Numbered from the stretch's first letter, positions 41,563 through 50,543 are shown. The stretch: 51,540 nucleotides of DNA from Peptostreptococcaceae bacterium oral taxon 113 str. W5053 (GCA_000467935.1 KI259744.1:1-51540); one strand, 5' to 3'. A program made the numbers and translations. Notes: generated by a model from the sequence alone, not told the origin.

Positions 41563-42348
41563 TTAACGGATGTCCTTCTTTGAATATTTCAAATAGGCGA
41601 TAAAAATACCTATAACACCTGACATGATGCCGATGGCAACCATAGTTCCATCTAAACTCCCGTTGGTTACTATATCCGCTCCATTGCAATACCCGAAAGG
41701 AGTAATATACTTCAAATTGTTTACTCCTTCCGCTATATTTGAAATCAAATTCAAAAAATACATGATCGCGGCAATTCCAAGGCCTACGCCTATACTTCCT
41801 TTTCTCATAAAAGCAGATATGCCAAAGCAAATGCCCGCAAGTTCCATTTGCAAAATCAAGTATGCCAAGTGAAGCAGATTCAGCTCTTTCCACGGGATCT
41901 CTTCACCGATTATACCCATAGAACAAGCTGAAAGAACATAGATAATCAGATTCATTATCGCGATTTGAATCAGTACGGCAATCAACTTTTCTGTGATAAT
42001 ACGCACTCGACTTACAGGATGTGTCAACAGAAATTCTGCCGTCCTATCCTTTTCTTCTTTGCTAAGGATCCCAACGGCACATAGAGCAGCATAAAAGGCT
42101 CCGCCAAGACCTAATACATTCCCGCATTCGATAGCATAATATCCAGTCAGTGTTCCAAAGTTTAGTCTGTCCATACCAAACGCAGCGCTAAATGAACCCA
42201 TAGATGAAAACATCCCGCTGATTTTATCCATCTCTCCCTTCATTTCAGGAAAAAGGAAGATACACACTGTCAGCAAAAAACCGACCGAACCGGTCCATAT
42301 CAAAAAAGGCATTTTCCCCTGTCTAAGTTCGTGCTTTATGATTGTCAT
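41563..42348 (-). CDS. ABC-2 type permease
   Basis: This 261-residue protein has six hydrophobic segments. A cytoplasmic loop after TM2 (GILSKEEKDRTAEFLLTHPVSRVRIITEKL) is the coupling helix region typical of ABC-2 permeases of the EcsB/NatB kind. The gene overlaps the ATPase gene by four bases (ATGA). With its ATPase it should form an exporter of drugs, peptides or ions; the substrate is unknown. Confidence 0.88.
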   Translation of the reverse strand: MTIIKHELRQGKMPFLIWTGSVGFLLTVCIFLFPEMKGEMDKISGMFSSMGSFSAAFGMDRLNFGTLTGYYAIECGNVLGLGGAFYAALCAVGILSKEEKDRTAEFLLTHPVSRVRIITEKLIAVLIQIAIMNLIIYVLSACSMGIIGEEIPWKELNLLHLAYLILQMELAGICFGISAFMRKGSIGVGLGIAAIMYFLNLISNIAEGVNNLKYITPFGYCNGADIVTNGSLDGTMVAIGIMSGVIGIFIAYLKYSKKDIR

Positions 42349-43226
42349 GCTCTGTCACCTTCCTTTTCATAATAATGCAAAAAAACTTCTTCAAAATCCG
42401 GTTCAGAAATATTTAAATCAAAAATATTTCCTTCAGAAAGTCTATGAAGCAGACGATTTATATCTCCATTATAAAGAAAGTTTGCCGCTTTATCACTCAT
42501 TTTAATATCCTTGATTCCATCCAGACCGTTCAGGTCAACACTGCCATATATGGAAATTCGTTTGGCATTGCTCTTTGCCAAAGCCTCAACGCTGTCACAA
42601 GCAACCATTTCGCCTTCTCTGATTATTGCTGCCCGAGTGCAGTTATGCTGAATCTCCGAAAGTACATGACTGGAAAGAAAGATTGTCACACCTTCCCGGT
42701 TTCGTTCTCTAAGAATATCAAAGAAGTTACGCTGCATGAGAGGATCCAGTCCTCCGGTTGGCTCATCAAGAATGATAAGCGACGGGTTGCTTTGAAGTGC
42801 ACACACAATTGCAACTTTCTTACGATTCCCGAAAGAAAGTTCATCCACTTTTCTGGATATATCAAGTTGCAGACGATCACAAAGTTTTTTCGCCTCCTCC
42901 GCACAATCCTTTTTTCTCATATCAGCCGATAATTTCAATATATCTCTGACTTTCATGCCGGAATAAAATAATGCTTCAGAAGGCAGATAGCCGATTCCCT
43001 TAAGAATGTTTTCTTTCTCCTTCACAATATTTTTTCCAAATATTTGCACATTGCCCGAAGTCGGCGAAATCAGTCCCAACAGAATACGAATGGTTGTGGA
43101 TTTTCCCGCACCGTTCGGACCGATAAAACCGAAGTATTCGCCCTTTTCAATGGACAGGTTCAGTCCTATAATTCCTCTAGCTTTCCCATAGTACTTTGTA
43201 AGATTGTTTGTTTTAATGATATCCAT
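42345..43226 (-). CDS. ABC transporter ATPase
   Basis: This ATPase has about 293 residues, with Walker A GPNGAGKST, signature SFGNRKKV (a variant of LSGGQ), Walker B LIILDEPTGGLDP and H-loop SSH. The altered signature occurs in some CcmA/BcrA-type subunits. ATG 43226 with AAGGAG is chosen; the longer frame to 43268 overlaps the tetR gene. It is followed by its permease and preceded by the tetR gene, whose stop lies five bases upstream. Confidence 0.9.
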   Translation of the reverse strand: MDIIKTNNLTKYYGKARGIIGLNLSIEKGEYFGFIGPNGAGKSTTIRILLGLISPTSGNVQIFGKNIVKEKENILKGIGYLPSEALFYSGMKVRDILKLSADMRKKDCAEEAKKLCDRLQLDISRKVDELSFGNRKKVAIVCALQSNPSLIILDEPTGGLDPLMQRNFFDILRERNREGVTIFLSSHVLSEIQHNCTRAAIIREGEMVACDSVEALAKSNAKRISIYGSVDLNGLDGIKDIKMSDKAANFLYNGDINRLLHRLSEGNIFDLNISEPDFEEVFLHYYEKEGDRA

Positions 43227-43230
43227 AACA

Positions 43231-43833
43231 TTACTCCTTGCGAAGATATATACTTTTCCAAAATGCAATTAACTTTGTAAGGTCTTTCTCCATTTGTTCG
43301 ATATTCACATTCCCCCGTTGCGCTATCTCCCAGAAATATCCCTCTGTTGCCCAATACATTTCGCGGTACATCATAGCAATATCAATTCCGGGAATGAATT
43401 GATCGGGATCAAAATTCAATCGCATCTGATCCGCTTTTAATTTATGATAACTCTCTTGAATGGCGGCACAAATCTCAGGCTCCTTTTCGTAAAATGCCTT
43501 AATTGTAAAGTTGCCCATATCCGGGTAAAGGCGAATAATCTCCATTTTCGCCTGCATCCCCCGTTCCATACTCTCAAACAGCCCCATCTGACTATAGCAT
43601 TCATATCTGGTCAGAAATTCTATGGTTATCTTGGCACACTTATTCCAAAGAAACAGATATAATTCCTTTTTGTTATGAAAATAATGAAATAACAGTGATT
43701 TGCTGATTCCTGCCGCATCAGCAATCTCCCGCATTGGACTGTTCTTATATGAATTCTGTGAAAAAACCCGATAACCGGCATTTATAATGGTTTGCTGCTT
43801 TTCCTTTGATAGAGAAAAGAATTTTTTGTTCAT
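43231..43833 (-). CDS. TetR-family regulator of the ABC-2 operon
   Basis: This 200-residue regulator has an N-terminal TetR domain (KNSPMREIADAAGISKSLLFHYFHNKKELYLFL, about 31-63). It is the first gene of a three-gene operon with the ATPase and permease. In the leader just upstream, TTAAC-CGAAGCA-GTTAA may be its operator (near 43848-43864). Drug-responsive derepression is the usual mode for this layout. Confidence 0.9.
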   Translation of the reverse strand: MNKKFFSLSKEKQQTIINAGYRVFSQNSYKNSPMREIADAAGISKSLLFHYFHNKKELYLFLWNKCAKITIEFLTRYECYSQMGLFESMERGMQAKMEIIRLYPDMGNFTIKAFYEKEPEICAAIQESYHKLKADQMRLNFDPDQFIPGIDIAMMYREMYWATEGYFWEIAQRGNVNIEQMEKDLTKLIAFWKSIYLRKE

Positions 43834-44538
43834 AATAATCCCCCCATTAACCGAAGCAGTTAATACTATAATAAAGCTATTGACCGTTTTTGAGAAGGCT
43901 GTCTATAAAAAATACAAGGCACTTTCCATGTATAAATCAATTCATAACTTACACTCACCCCGTATCCTTGTTTATGACACGCATAGCATTTGATTTTATG
44001 CTTTAAGTAATAATCTTCTTACGCTCTCTCATTTACTTTATCCGTACAAACATTCGTTTTCTCTATGGATAGTGAACGTTAACGACTCGGTTTCCTATCT
44101 TTTACTATAAGCATTCCAAAACCCACTTATCTTTTCTATTATTGAGATTTCTTCCATTCTTTTTTTGTTTCGAACCACTATTTTCTGTCATCATTTGAAT
44201 GAAGGTAAAATGAAAAGTTCAGTCATTCTTATATAATAACATTGATACCTCTAATCTCTATAATACACGCGAACGCAAGTTCATTGAAACTACGAAATGG
44301 ATGCAATGTCACAATAAAATTTACAAACGCATCCCCTATTTAACAAAAAAAGGAGATGAACTTATCCACCTCCCATAAATTCCATATATCATTTTTATCC
44401 GACAAACTACTATTTATCAAACTCTAATCAGAATACAAATTTCAACCATTGAACCCTCTCTGTCCCAATGAAATCTATCATCATTGTTTTCAAAATGCAA
44501 ATAATTATTTTACAGCAATGTATATCCAATATTCGATA
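43834..44538. other. intergenic region without recognised gene
   Basis: Beyond the tetR leader, I find only short frames, none with a ribosome site and recognisable product. A CGTTAACG palindrome sits near 44087. The strand composition changes here to the higher AT content of the following island, and the region is probably the old boundary of the inserted segment. The terminator at 44352-44373 belongs to the leftward operon. Confidence 0.5.
44352..44373 (-). terminator. terminator of the peptide-natural-product operon
   Basis: On the minus strand GGAGGTG-GATAAGTT-CATCTCC (one G-U pair) is followed by seven T, 165 bases beyond the last gene of the operon. Confidence 0.78.
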
Positions 44539-44853
44539 TTATTTCTTTATAATATATAAGTTTAGATATCTTATACCTTTTAAAAATCCTGCCCAATCCC
44601 TATATCCAAGTCCTATATTTTTTAATGCTTTCTTGTTATAGAAACAATTTATAGCCATCACAATTGCAATAACAAAAATATTCGAATATAAGCCATAACT
44701 TATGAGTAATATTTCATTCTCTTCGTCATACACAAAGGTCATAAACAAAATACCACTGACAAACTTAAATACTATTATTGATAACATTATTAACAATATG
44801 GATTTCAGCTTATGTTTACCTTTTTCATTATTATTTTTATTATACCTAAACAT
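44539..44853 (-). CDS. truncated CPBP-like membrane protein
   Basis: This 104-residue protein has two or three hydrophobic helices. The end KKALKNIGLGYRDWAGFLKGI resembles the N-terminal third of CPBP (Abi) intramembrane metalloproteases, which are often immunity proteins in bacteriocin clusters. The catalytic EExxR and HxxxN motifs are absent, as the frame stops first. It is the last gene of the operon, 17 bases after the permease. It may be a remnant or a short immunity protein. Confidence 0.45.
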   Translation of the reverse strand: MFRYNKNNNEKGKHKLKSILLIMLSIIVFKFVSGILFMTFVYDEENEILLISYGLYSNIFVIAIVMAINCFYNKKALKNIGLGYRDWAGFLKGIRYLNLYIIKK

Positions 44854-44870
44854 AATATATTACTATTTTC

Positions 44871-45578
44871 TTATTTCATTACATCGTCATTTTTAATCAT
44901 ATCTATTAAAATTTTAAACAACATATAGGCAACACCGAATATAATTATATTTACAATCACTATTATGCCAATATGTAATACATAAGAATGTGCAACAACA
45001 TTTCCAATACACACAATCAAAAGTACTGTTGTAACTAATGATATATTAATAGACTGATATTTTATTCCAACAATAATTGAACACAATAGAATAATCACAC
45101 TTACCAGTACCGTTAATATTGAAATGTTACATACACACAATATATCAGTAAAAAAATGTACAGGGCTACTAAATACTTTTGTACCTTCAAATAAAAAAAT
45201 ATATCCTATATTTAACAAACATATCAAAAATAAAAATATTGATGCATACCTATATATCAGTGCTAGTAACTTTTCTTTAAAGATATTTTCTCTTCCTGAA
45301 GGGTATATATAAGATTTTTCTCTAAAATTCCCTATGTATCGGGTAATTAATTTTCGATTGATAACATATATTCCATATATAGTTAATACGCTTAATGTTA
45401 CGGTTGATGATAATACAGCTATTCCTTCTCCACTTTTCAAAATAAAATCTGAATCTATTTTTTCAAACTTACCTATCATTGAAAAGAAAATCAAAGAAAA
45501 AATATGAACAACTATAATCCATAACACTATATTTTTTAAGTTTGTTTTTGCCATATGTTTTTCATAGCTATTTATCAT
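44871..45578 (-). CDS. ABC permease-like membrane protein (transporter 2)
   Basis: This 235-residue protein has about six hydrophobic segments and no recognised domain. It overlaps the preceding ATPase gene by 11 bases and is thus its membrane partner. A basic loop (NRKLITRYIGNFREKSYIYPSGRENIFKEKLLAL) between TM2 and TM3 resembles the coupling region of ABC-2 permeases, as in the LanE/LanG type. It probably serves immunity or export of the operon's peptide. Confidence 0.72.
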   Translation of the reverse strand: MINSYEKHMAKTNLKNIVLWIIVVHIFSLIFFSMIGKFEKIDSDFILKSGEGIAVLSSTVTLSVLTIYGIYVINRKLITRYIGNFREKSYIYPSGRENIFKEKLLALIYRYASIFLFLICLLNIGYIFLFEGTKVFSSPVHFFTDILCVCNISILTVLVSVIILLCSIIVGIKYQSINISLVTTVLLIVCIGNVVAHSYVLHIGIIVIVNIIIFGVAYMLFKILIDMIKNDDVMK

Positions 45579-46290
45579 TCTTATCCCTTCCTTTCATCAT
45601 TTCAACATATTCCTCTAAACTATTTATACCTTTCTGATGAAATAAAGATACATCTTCTAACCCTATTATTTTTCCATCTTCCAATGCAATAACCTCATCA
45701 ATAATATCTTCCAATTCTCTAAAAGAATGACTTGATATGATTACTATCTTATTATTTTCTTTAAAATCTTTCATTATACCTTTTAAATTATATATCCCAG
45801 TTCTATCTAATCCATTAAAAGGTTCATCGAGTAACAATAGATCCGGACTATGAGATAAAGCAATTGCTATATTTAATTTTTGCTTCATCCCAAGTGATAG
45901 GTCAGATATTTTGGTATTAGTATGTGTATTTAATCCTACCCTACTAATAAATTTACTTATATTATTAATTTCTGGAATGCCCATATAAAACAAATGTTCT
46001 TCAAATATCTCTTGTATAGTGAACTTTTCGTAATTTTCAGGGAAAGGCATAACAACACCCACATGTTTAAAAAAATCATCAGTTCTATGGTCTTTTTCTT
46101 CAGCTCCATCAATATTAAACTGACCACTATATTTAGTTAATCCTAAAATTGTTCTAAAAAAAGTCGTTTTACCAGCCCCATTATCTCCAACAATACCATA
46201 TATTTTATTTGGCTTGAAATTTAAGCTAATATCCTCTAAAATAGCCTTACCTTTTATGTTTTTGTTTAATTCAGTTACTCTTAATTCCAT
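45568..46290 (-). CDS. ABC transporter ATPase (transporter 2)
   Basis: This 240-residue ATPase has Walker A GDNGAGKTT, signature LSLGMKQK, Walker B LLLLDEPFNGLDR and H-loop SSHS. This signature is typical of BcrA/LanF-like immunity ATPases. It starts three bases after the permease of transporter 1 and overlaps its own permease. Two ABC systems in one peptide operon usually divide into export and self-protection; which does which is not decidable here. Confidence 0.9.
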   Translation of the reverse strand: MELRVTELNKNIKGKAILEDISLNFKPNKIYGIVGDNGAGKTTFFRTILGLTKYSGQFNIDGAEEKDHRTDDFFKHVGVVMPFPENYEKFTIQEIFEEHLFYMGIPEINNISKFISRVGLNTHTNTKISDLSLGMKQKLNIAIALSHSPDLLLLDEPFNGLDRTGIYNLKGIMKDFKENNKIVIISSHSFRELEDIIDEVIALEDGKIIGLEDVSLFHQKGINSLEEYVEMMKGRDKNDK

Positions 46291-46293
46291 AAT

Positions 46294-47031
46294 CTATTTC
46301 CTCCTTGTTAACACATACATTGAAGATAAAAAAGAAATAAATCCCCAAAATAAAATCACAATATAATTCATGATGTTAAAATTATCTAATCCAAACAAAC
46401 TGAATCTTATAATATTGCTTACCGGAACAAAAGGAAGATAATTATATATATGTGCCATCCACAAAGGTAATCTATCTTTTGAATAAACTATTGGTGAAAA
46501 CAGCAGCCCACCTATCATAACAACTTGAGTTATCAATGCCATAATATTAGATGGAAATAGGTATGCAATTGAAAAACCAAAGAAAGTTAATGCCGTAATT
46601 ATAAAAATCAAACTCAAGCAACTAACAATATTTATTTGTACATTCATATTGAAATTTATTGTCCCAACTATCATAGAAACACAAATACCCGGAAGAGAAG
46701 TTACTCCCCATATTAATAAATCCGACATTATAATACCAATCCGTGATATTGGTAGAGTTTTTTGATAATCTAACACCCCATTTTGTTTTGCTTCACTGAC
46801 AATCTGTGGAGATAGAACACAAGTAACTGCTATAATATTCATAGTTATTGCACCTGTACAAAGGAATGTCCTTGATATATTATCAACAGCATTTGTAATA
46901 AAAGAAAAGCCATATATTACTGCAACAGATAATAATATCTGAACTATAACAAATGCAGGTATATAAAATTTATGTCTAATTAGGCTCCATTTGATTAATC
47001 CAATAGAGCTGTTATATCTATTTTTAATCAT
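46294..47031 (-). CDS. ABC-2 type permease (transporter 1)
   Basis: This 245-residue protein has six transmembrane segments and an ABC-2 layout: a loop VSEAKQNGVLDYQKTLPISRIGIIMSDLL after TM2 and a final hairpin with IVILFWGFISFLSSMYVLTRRK. It overlaps the ATPase gene by eight bases and forms transporter 1 with it. Confidence 0.87.
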   Translation of the reverse strand: MIKNRYNSSIGLIKWSLIRHKFYIPAFVIVQILLSVAVIYGFSFITNAVDNISRTFLCTGAITMNIIAVTCVLSPQIVSEAKQNGVLDYQKTLPISRIGIIMSDLLIWGVTSLPGICVSMIVGTINFNMNVQINIVSCLSLIFIITALTFFGFSIAYLFPSNIMALITQVVMIGGLLFSPIVYSKDRLPLWMAHIYNYLPFVPVSNIIRFSLFGLDNFNIMNYIVILFWGFISFLSSMYVLTRRK

Positions 47032-47950
47032 TTCTACCTACCATCTCCTCATAACTCTCATACAAAGAGCCAATCTTCATATCATAATTTGTTGCTTTTT
47101 TTTCTTTTAATATCATTAAAAGTAAGTCTACCGCTTTTATAACTTCTTTATCTTCTAAAGCTATAATCATTTTTCTTTCTTCATTATAATATTTCATATT
47201 TGAAAAGCATGAGAATAATTCAGTATCATTTTTTTCTATTCCCAAGATACTGAGTAAATGCCTACTACTTGAAGATTTATTATCTATTTTTACATCAGCT
47301 TTAACACAGCCTTTATCAAGCAAAATATATCTATTTGCATACTTTTCAACTTCTAAAAGATTATGTGTTACTATTATAATTATTGTTCCATTATCAGCAA
47401 GTTTTCTTAAATATTTCCACATAAGAAGCCTTCTGATAGGATCCACATCATTTGTGGGTTCATCCAAAACTATTATTGGAGAGTCAGATGTAACACTCAT
47501 TGCAAAAGACGTAAGCCTTTGCAAACCTCCCGATAATTTTTCTCCTGATACATTTTGCCATTGATTTATTTGCAAAAAATCAATTATATCTTCTGCTTTT
47601 TTTCTCGAAATTTTTTTTGAAAATCCTTTAATTCTTAAAACGCTTTCAATAGATTGAAAAACAGAAACTCCTTTAAGCGGAAGTTGAAATTGTGGCATTG
47701 ATGACACTAATCTCCTTGCAATTGAAGGTTTGTTTGTTACTTCCATTTGATTAATTAAAACACTTCCGCTTGTGGGTTTTATAAGCCCTATTATCTGATT
47801 TAACAAGGTCGTTTTCCCTGCACCATTATGTCCTATCAGTGCTGTTATTTCTCCAACGTTAAATTCCAATGTTATATTATTATTGGCTTTTATACTGTTT
47901 TTATAATATTTGTTTAAATTTTTAACACATAAGATTGTGGAATTCATACT
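47024..47950 (-). CDS. ABC transporter ATPase (transporter 1)
   Basis: This ATPase has about 308 residues, with Walker A GHNGAGKTT, signature LSGGLQR, Walker B IIVLDEPTNDVDP, H-loop VTHN and a C-terminal extension of about 85 residues like that of CcmA/BcrA subfamily members. ATG 47950 with GGGAGG is the start and lies in the last codons of the metalloprotease gene. It works with the following permease, presumably to export the mature peptide or protect the producer. Confidence 0.9.
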   Translation of the reverse strand, partial: SMNSTILCVKNLNKYYKNSIKANNNITLEFNVGEITALIGHNGAGKTTLLNQIIGLIKPTSGSVLINQMEVTNKPSIARRLVSSMPQFQLPLKGVSVFQSIESVLRIKGFSKKISRKKAEDIIDFLQINQWQNVSGEKLSGGLQRLTSFAMSVTSDSPIIVLDEPTNDVDPIRRLLMWKYLRKLADNGTIIIIVTHNLLEVEKYANRYILLDKGCVKADVKIDNKSSSSRHLLSILGIEKNDTELFSCFSNMKYYNEERKMIIALEDKEVIKAVDLLLMILKEKKATNYDMKIGSLYESYEEMVGRND

Positions 47951-48867
47951 ATTCCTCCCATCCACATAATTAGCTTATATAAAATAGGAACTATCCAAAA
48001 AGCCAATAAATATATATCGACTGTTATCCCAATAGCTGTCATAACTCTCCAAATATAACATTCTTTTTCAGTTAATAGCTCTTTATTGTTTTTATAGTCT
48101 ATATCTATCATCGGGTTATCTAATAACATCATTACAAAATATCTACCATCTGTTTTTCTATGAAATCTAAACTGCCATATTATTCTCAAAAACATAATTG
48201 CTGAAAACAAAAGCAAAATCTCGTTATTATAAAATTTTCTCAATATCAACACAATAGCAAGTATTATAGTATCTGACATTACCCCCACAGCTACTGCCAT
48301 TAGTCTTGAAAGTAATGACCATGTCCATACATGTGTCAGCGAAACAAAAGCTACTGATTTTTTTATCGATACACTCAATATATTTTTTAAGTTGCTTATG
48401 TTATTAGAAAATACTACATGCATAAACTCATGTAATATAGTCGTACATATTGAAAAGGCGATACCTGTAAAAATCAAAACAAAAATATTTGTTTTAAAAG
48501 AAGTTAAATTTATACCACTCAAAATCAGCTCACCGCTACTGTTTAAAATAATAATACCTACTGAAAGTAAGTATAAAAATAGTAATAATTTTCTTATAGC
48601 AGAAAATGCTTTTTTTGTAGGCTCTTTAGGCAATCTTCCAGTTATTTCTCCTTCATTAATTATGAATTTATTAGCTTGTAGCACTTCAAACAAATCATAA
48701 TTCTCTTTTATTCCTGATTTTCTATTACATAAAATAGCATCAGCCACATCCTCTTCTACTAATATCAATTCAGATTTGTCAGCATACAGTATATATGAGC
48801 CATTTACAGTCTTGCGATATGAAATATCTTTAATATTGACTTTGTCGAAAGTTCTATTTTTTATCAT
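47944..48867 (-). CDS. M50-like membrane metalloprotease with N-terminal PqqD/RRE-like domain
   Basis: This protein has about 307 residues. Residues 15-70 resemble a PqqD-like peptide-recognition fold (YILYADKSELILVEEDVADAIL, then LFEVLQANKFI). Five to seven transmembrane helices follow. HEFMH (146-150) on a membrane helix is the zinc motif, and KTDGRYFVMMLLDNP (about 238-252) matches the Asp-Gly motif of M50-type enzymes such as YydH. ATG 48867 overlaps the end of the E1 gene by 14 bases; the longer frame to 48972 lies wholly within that gene. It should process or release the peptide product. Confidence 0.8.
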   Translation of the reverse strand: MIKNRTFDKVNIKDISYRKTVNGSYILYADKSELILVEEDVADAILCNRKSGIKENYDLFEVLQANKFIINEGEITGRLPKEPTKKAFSAIRKLLLFLYLLSVGIIILNSSGELILSGINLTSFKTNIFVLIFTGIAFSICTTILHEFMHVVFSNNISNLKNILSVSIKKSVAFVSLTHVWTWSLLSRLMAVAVGVMSDTIILAIVLILRKFYNNEILLLFSAIMFLRIIWQFRFHRKTDGRYFVMMLLDNPMIDIDYKNNKELLTEKECYIWRVMTAIGITVDIYLLAFWIVPILYKLIMWMGGIV

Positions 48868-50026
48868 AATATCTAAATATTTCCCACTTATCAGTTTTAC
48901 CGTTTCCACAAGTTGGGCAATCCTTCTCATATCTTGACCATGATGGATGAGTAAAAGAAGAACCATCCTCATAATTTATTTCATATTGAGTGCCTAAACT
49001 TCTTGCTTCCATATAGCCTGTTATAATTCTTACAGCTTCATCTACAATAGCGGCTGTTAATTGATACATTGCTGGGGCATAGGCGACAGTTGGCGGATTA
49101 AAACTTATATTTCTAAAACCTACAAACTGCTCAACAAACTTATCGTCATGAAGTGTATAATGTATATTCAAACAGTCAAAACACCCCGTTATATTCGGAA
49201 TAACTGAAAACACTCTTCCACGACTAACTTGAGATGCTCCAAATACACATGGAACTTTAGCCTCTACAATCGCTTTATTTACTGTCTTTTGTGCAATGAA
49301 TGGTGGTTCATCTATAACACAAATTACTAAATCTACTCCGTCAGTATATTTTAATACATCGTCTGAAGTTTCTATTTTTTGATTATATCCTTCTACTTCA
49401 ATTGTAGAATTCATCTCTTTCAGTGCATTCACCGCCACCTTTACTTTTAACTTCCCTAAATCCGATTCTTTATAGATTAGTTGCCTTCCAAGATTACTTT
49501 TTTCAACTTTATCATAATCGACAATTTTTATTTTTTTAGGACCCAATCCTGATAATAATGTTAGAATGTTTGATCCTCCTCCACCTAAACCCAACAATAA
49601 AATTGTACTGTCATTTATTTTCTTTTGAATATCATACGCATTCATCCCATATTTCATAAATCTACTAAAATAACTTATATTAGGTAGGTATCTATCATCA
49701 ATATCATATTTACTATAATCTTCATATTCTTCAATTAAATCTTCATTGCATAGAATTTCAAGTCCCTCAAAAATATCTTCATCCGTCAAATCAGCAAATT
49801 TCTTTTTCATGGCTACTATTATCTCATTCAGTTCTCTACCATCTAAAAGAGAAACAAGCTCATACAACTTGCCTTCAGGATCTTCAAATTCAGTTGTTAG
49901 CCCTAATTGTGCTCCAACACGAAATAACAAATCATTTAATTTATATACTGGATATATAGGTTTAATCCTAGGTCTTATATATTTATTATTCATAAATCTT
50001 CGTACGATTTGATTATCTAAATACAA
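48854..50026 (-). CDS. E1/ThiF/MccB-like adenylating enzyme with N-terminal RRE-like domain
   Basis: This 390-residue enzyme has residues 27-105 in the form of a peptide-recognition domain (winged-helix-like; LYELVSLLDGRELNEIIVAM, LTDEDIFEGLEILCNEDLIEEY). The Rossmann core has GLGGGGS (146-152), DYDKVEKSNLGRQ (170-182) and CVIDEP (236-241). Zinc ligands are Cys282, Cys285, Cys370 and Cys373 (CFDC and CPTC). This is the E1-like family of MccB, which adenylates the C-terminus of a short peptide. The start is TTG 50026 with AAAGGAG eight bases upstream; no other start has a site. Confidence 0.88.
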   Translation of the reverse strand: MYLDNQIVRRFMNNKYIRPRIKPIYPVYKLNDLLFRVGAQLGLTTEFEDPEGKLYELVSLLDGRELNEIIVAMKKKFADLTDEDIFEGLEILCNEDLIEEYEDYSKYDIDDRYLPNISYFSRFMKYGMNAYDIQKKINDSTILLLGLGGGGSNILTLLSGLGPKKIKIVDYDKVEKSNLGRQLIYKESDLGKLKVKVAVNALKEMNSTIEVEGYNQKIETSDDVLKYTDGVDLVICVIDEPPFIAQKTVNKAIVEAKVPCVFGASQVSRGRVFSVIPNITGCFDCLNIHYTLHDDKFVEQFVGFRNISFNPPTVAYAPAMYQLTAAIVDEAVRIITGYMEARSLGTQYEINYEDGSSFTHPSWSRYEKDCPTCGNGKTDKWEIFRYYDKK

Positions 50027-50068
50027 ATCATATTCTCCTTTCGATTTTTCTTAACTTAAAAAACTAAA

Positions 50069-50100
50069 TGGCAGGTCTAAACATACGAATAGACCTGCCA
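50069..50100 (-). terminator. hairpin between the peptide gene and the biosynthetic genes
   Basis: TGGCAGGTCTA (50069-50079) pairs perfectly with TAGACCTGCCA (50090-50100), and on the minus strand TTTAGTTTTTTAAG follows. It would stop most transcripts after the 21-codon gene, giving a short abundant peptide mRNA and a minor long transcript. The mcc operon has the same kind of hairpin between mccA and mccB. Confidence 0.85.
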
Positions 50101-50247
50101 CTTAATCTGATTCAGTGGTTTCGACTATTCTTACCACTTTCTACTACGCTTTCAATTCTTATTCAAAATTAAACACAATTCCAACTAAATAACGTTATTT
50201 ACTTTGAAATTCTCAAAAGTGTAATATTTTAATTTCTTAGTGAATAA

Positions 50248-50313
50248 TTAAATTACAATCCACCATGCTGTTGCATTTGCACTTTCTGCTTTACGCACTT
50301 TAATGTTTTTCAT
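50248..50313 (-). CDS. 21-residue candidate precursor peptide
   Basis: The frame begins MKNIKVRKAE and ends AWWIVI, and has GGAAGGAG upstream at normal spacing. It is basic at the N-terminus and hydrophobic at the C-terminus, with two adjacent tryptophans. It is the only translated element between the TetR-type promoter and the hairpin, directly before the E1-like gene, so it is the likely substrate. MccB-type enzymes normally act on peptides ending in Asn; this one ends in Ile, and its Asn residues are at positions 3 and 13. The chemistry may therefore differ from microcin C. Confidence 0.8.
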   Translation of the reverse strand: MKNIKVRKAESANATAWWIVI

Positions 50314-50360
50314 GCTAACAATCTCCTTCCTTAAAAATTTTCAATTGATTAATCAACCTA

Positions 50361-50378
50361 CAGAGTAGTTCTACTCTG
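50361..50378 (-). promoter_or_regulatory. 5'-leader hairpin of the peptide transcript
   Basis: CAGAGTAG pairs perfectly with CTACTCTG across a two-base spacer, between the operator and the peptide's ribosome site. It may stabilise the abundant leader RNA. Its T/A flanks are too weak for a terminator. Confidence 0.65.
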
Positions 50379-50379
50379 C

Positions 50380-50432
50380 ACATACCATCGGTATGTACCT
50401 ATATATTAACATACCTTCGGTATGTTTGTCAA
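50380..50432 (-). promoter_or_regulatory. operon promoter with two TetR-type operators
   Basis: On the minus strand TTGACA (complement of 50427-50432), 17 bases and TTAATA (complement of 50404-50409) form the promoter of the peptide operon. ACATACC-nnn-GGTATGT palindromes occupy 50409-50425, in the spacer, and 50380-50396, just past the -10. The arms are identical in both copies; only the central three bases differ at one position. They are the expected binding sites of the TetR-type protein encoded next door. Confidence 0.88.
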
Positions 50433-50486
50433 CATTTTAATAACAATTTCATAATAAGGAATATCAAACTGTTATTTCAATAAAAA

Positions 50487-50524
50487 AACGCATAATGGAT
50501 ATACTTAACCTCCAATCATGCGTT
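50487..50524 (-). terminator. terminator of the tetR gene
   Basis: ACGCAT pairs with ATGCGT, extended by a partly paired inner stem, with TTTTTTT following on the minus strand. It lies 20 bases beyond the tetR stop codon and separates it from the peptide promoter. Confidence 0.75.
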
Positions 50525-50543
50525 ATAGTTGCATATTATTAGA

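Noticed and set aside
48854..50026. Ordinary MoeB/ThiF cofactor enzyme
   Set aside because: The N-terminal recognition-like domain, the short peptide gene and the transporter/protease neighbours do not fit molybdopterin or thiamine synthesis.
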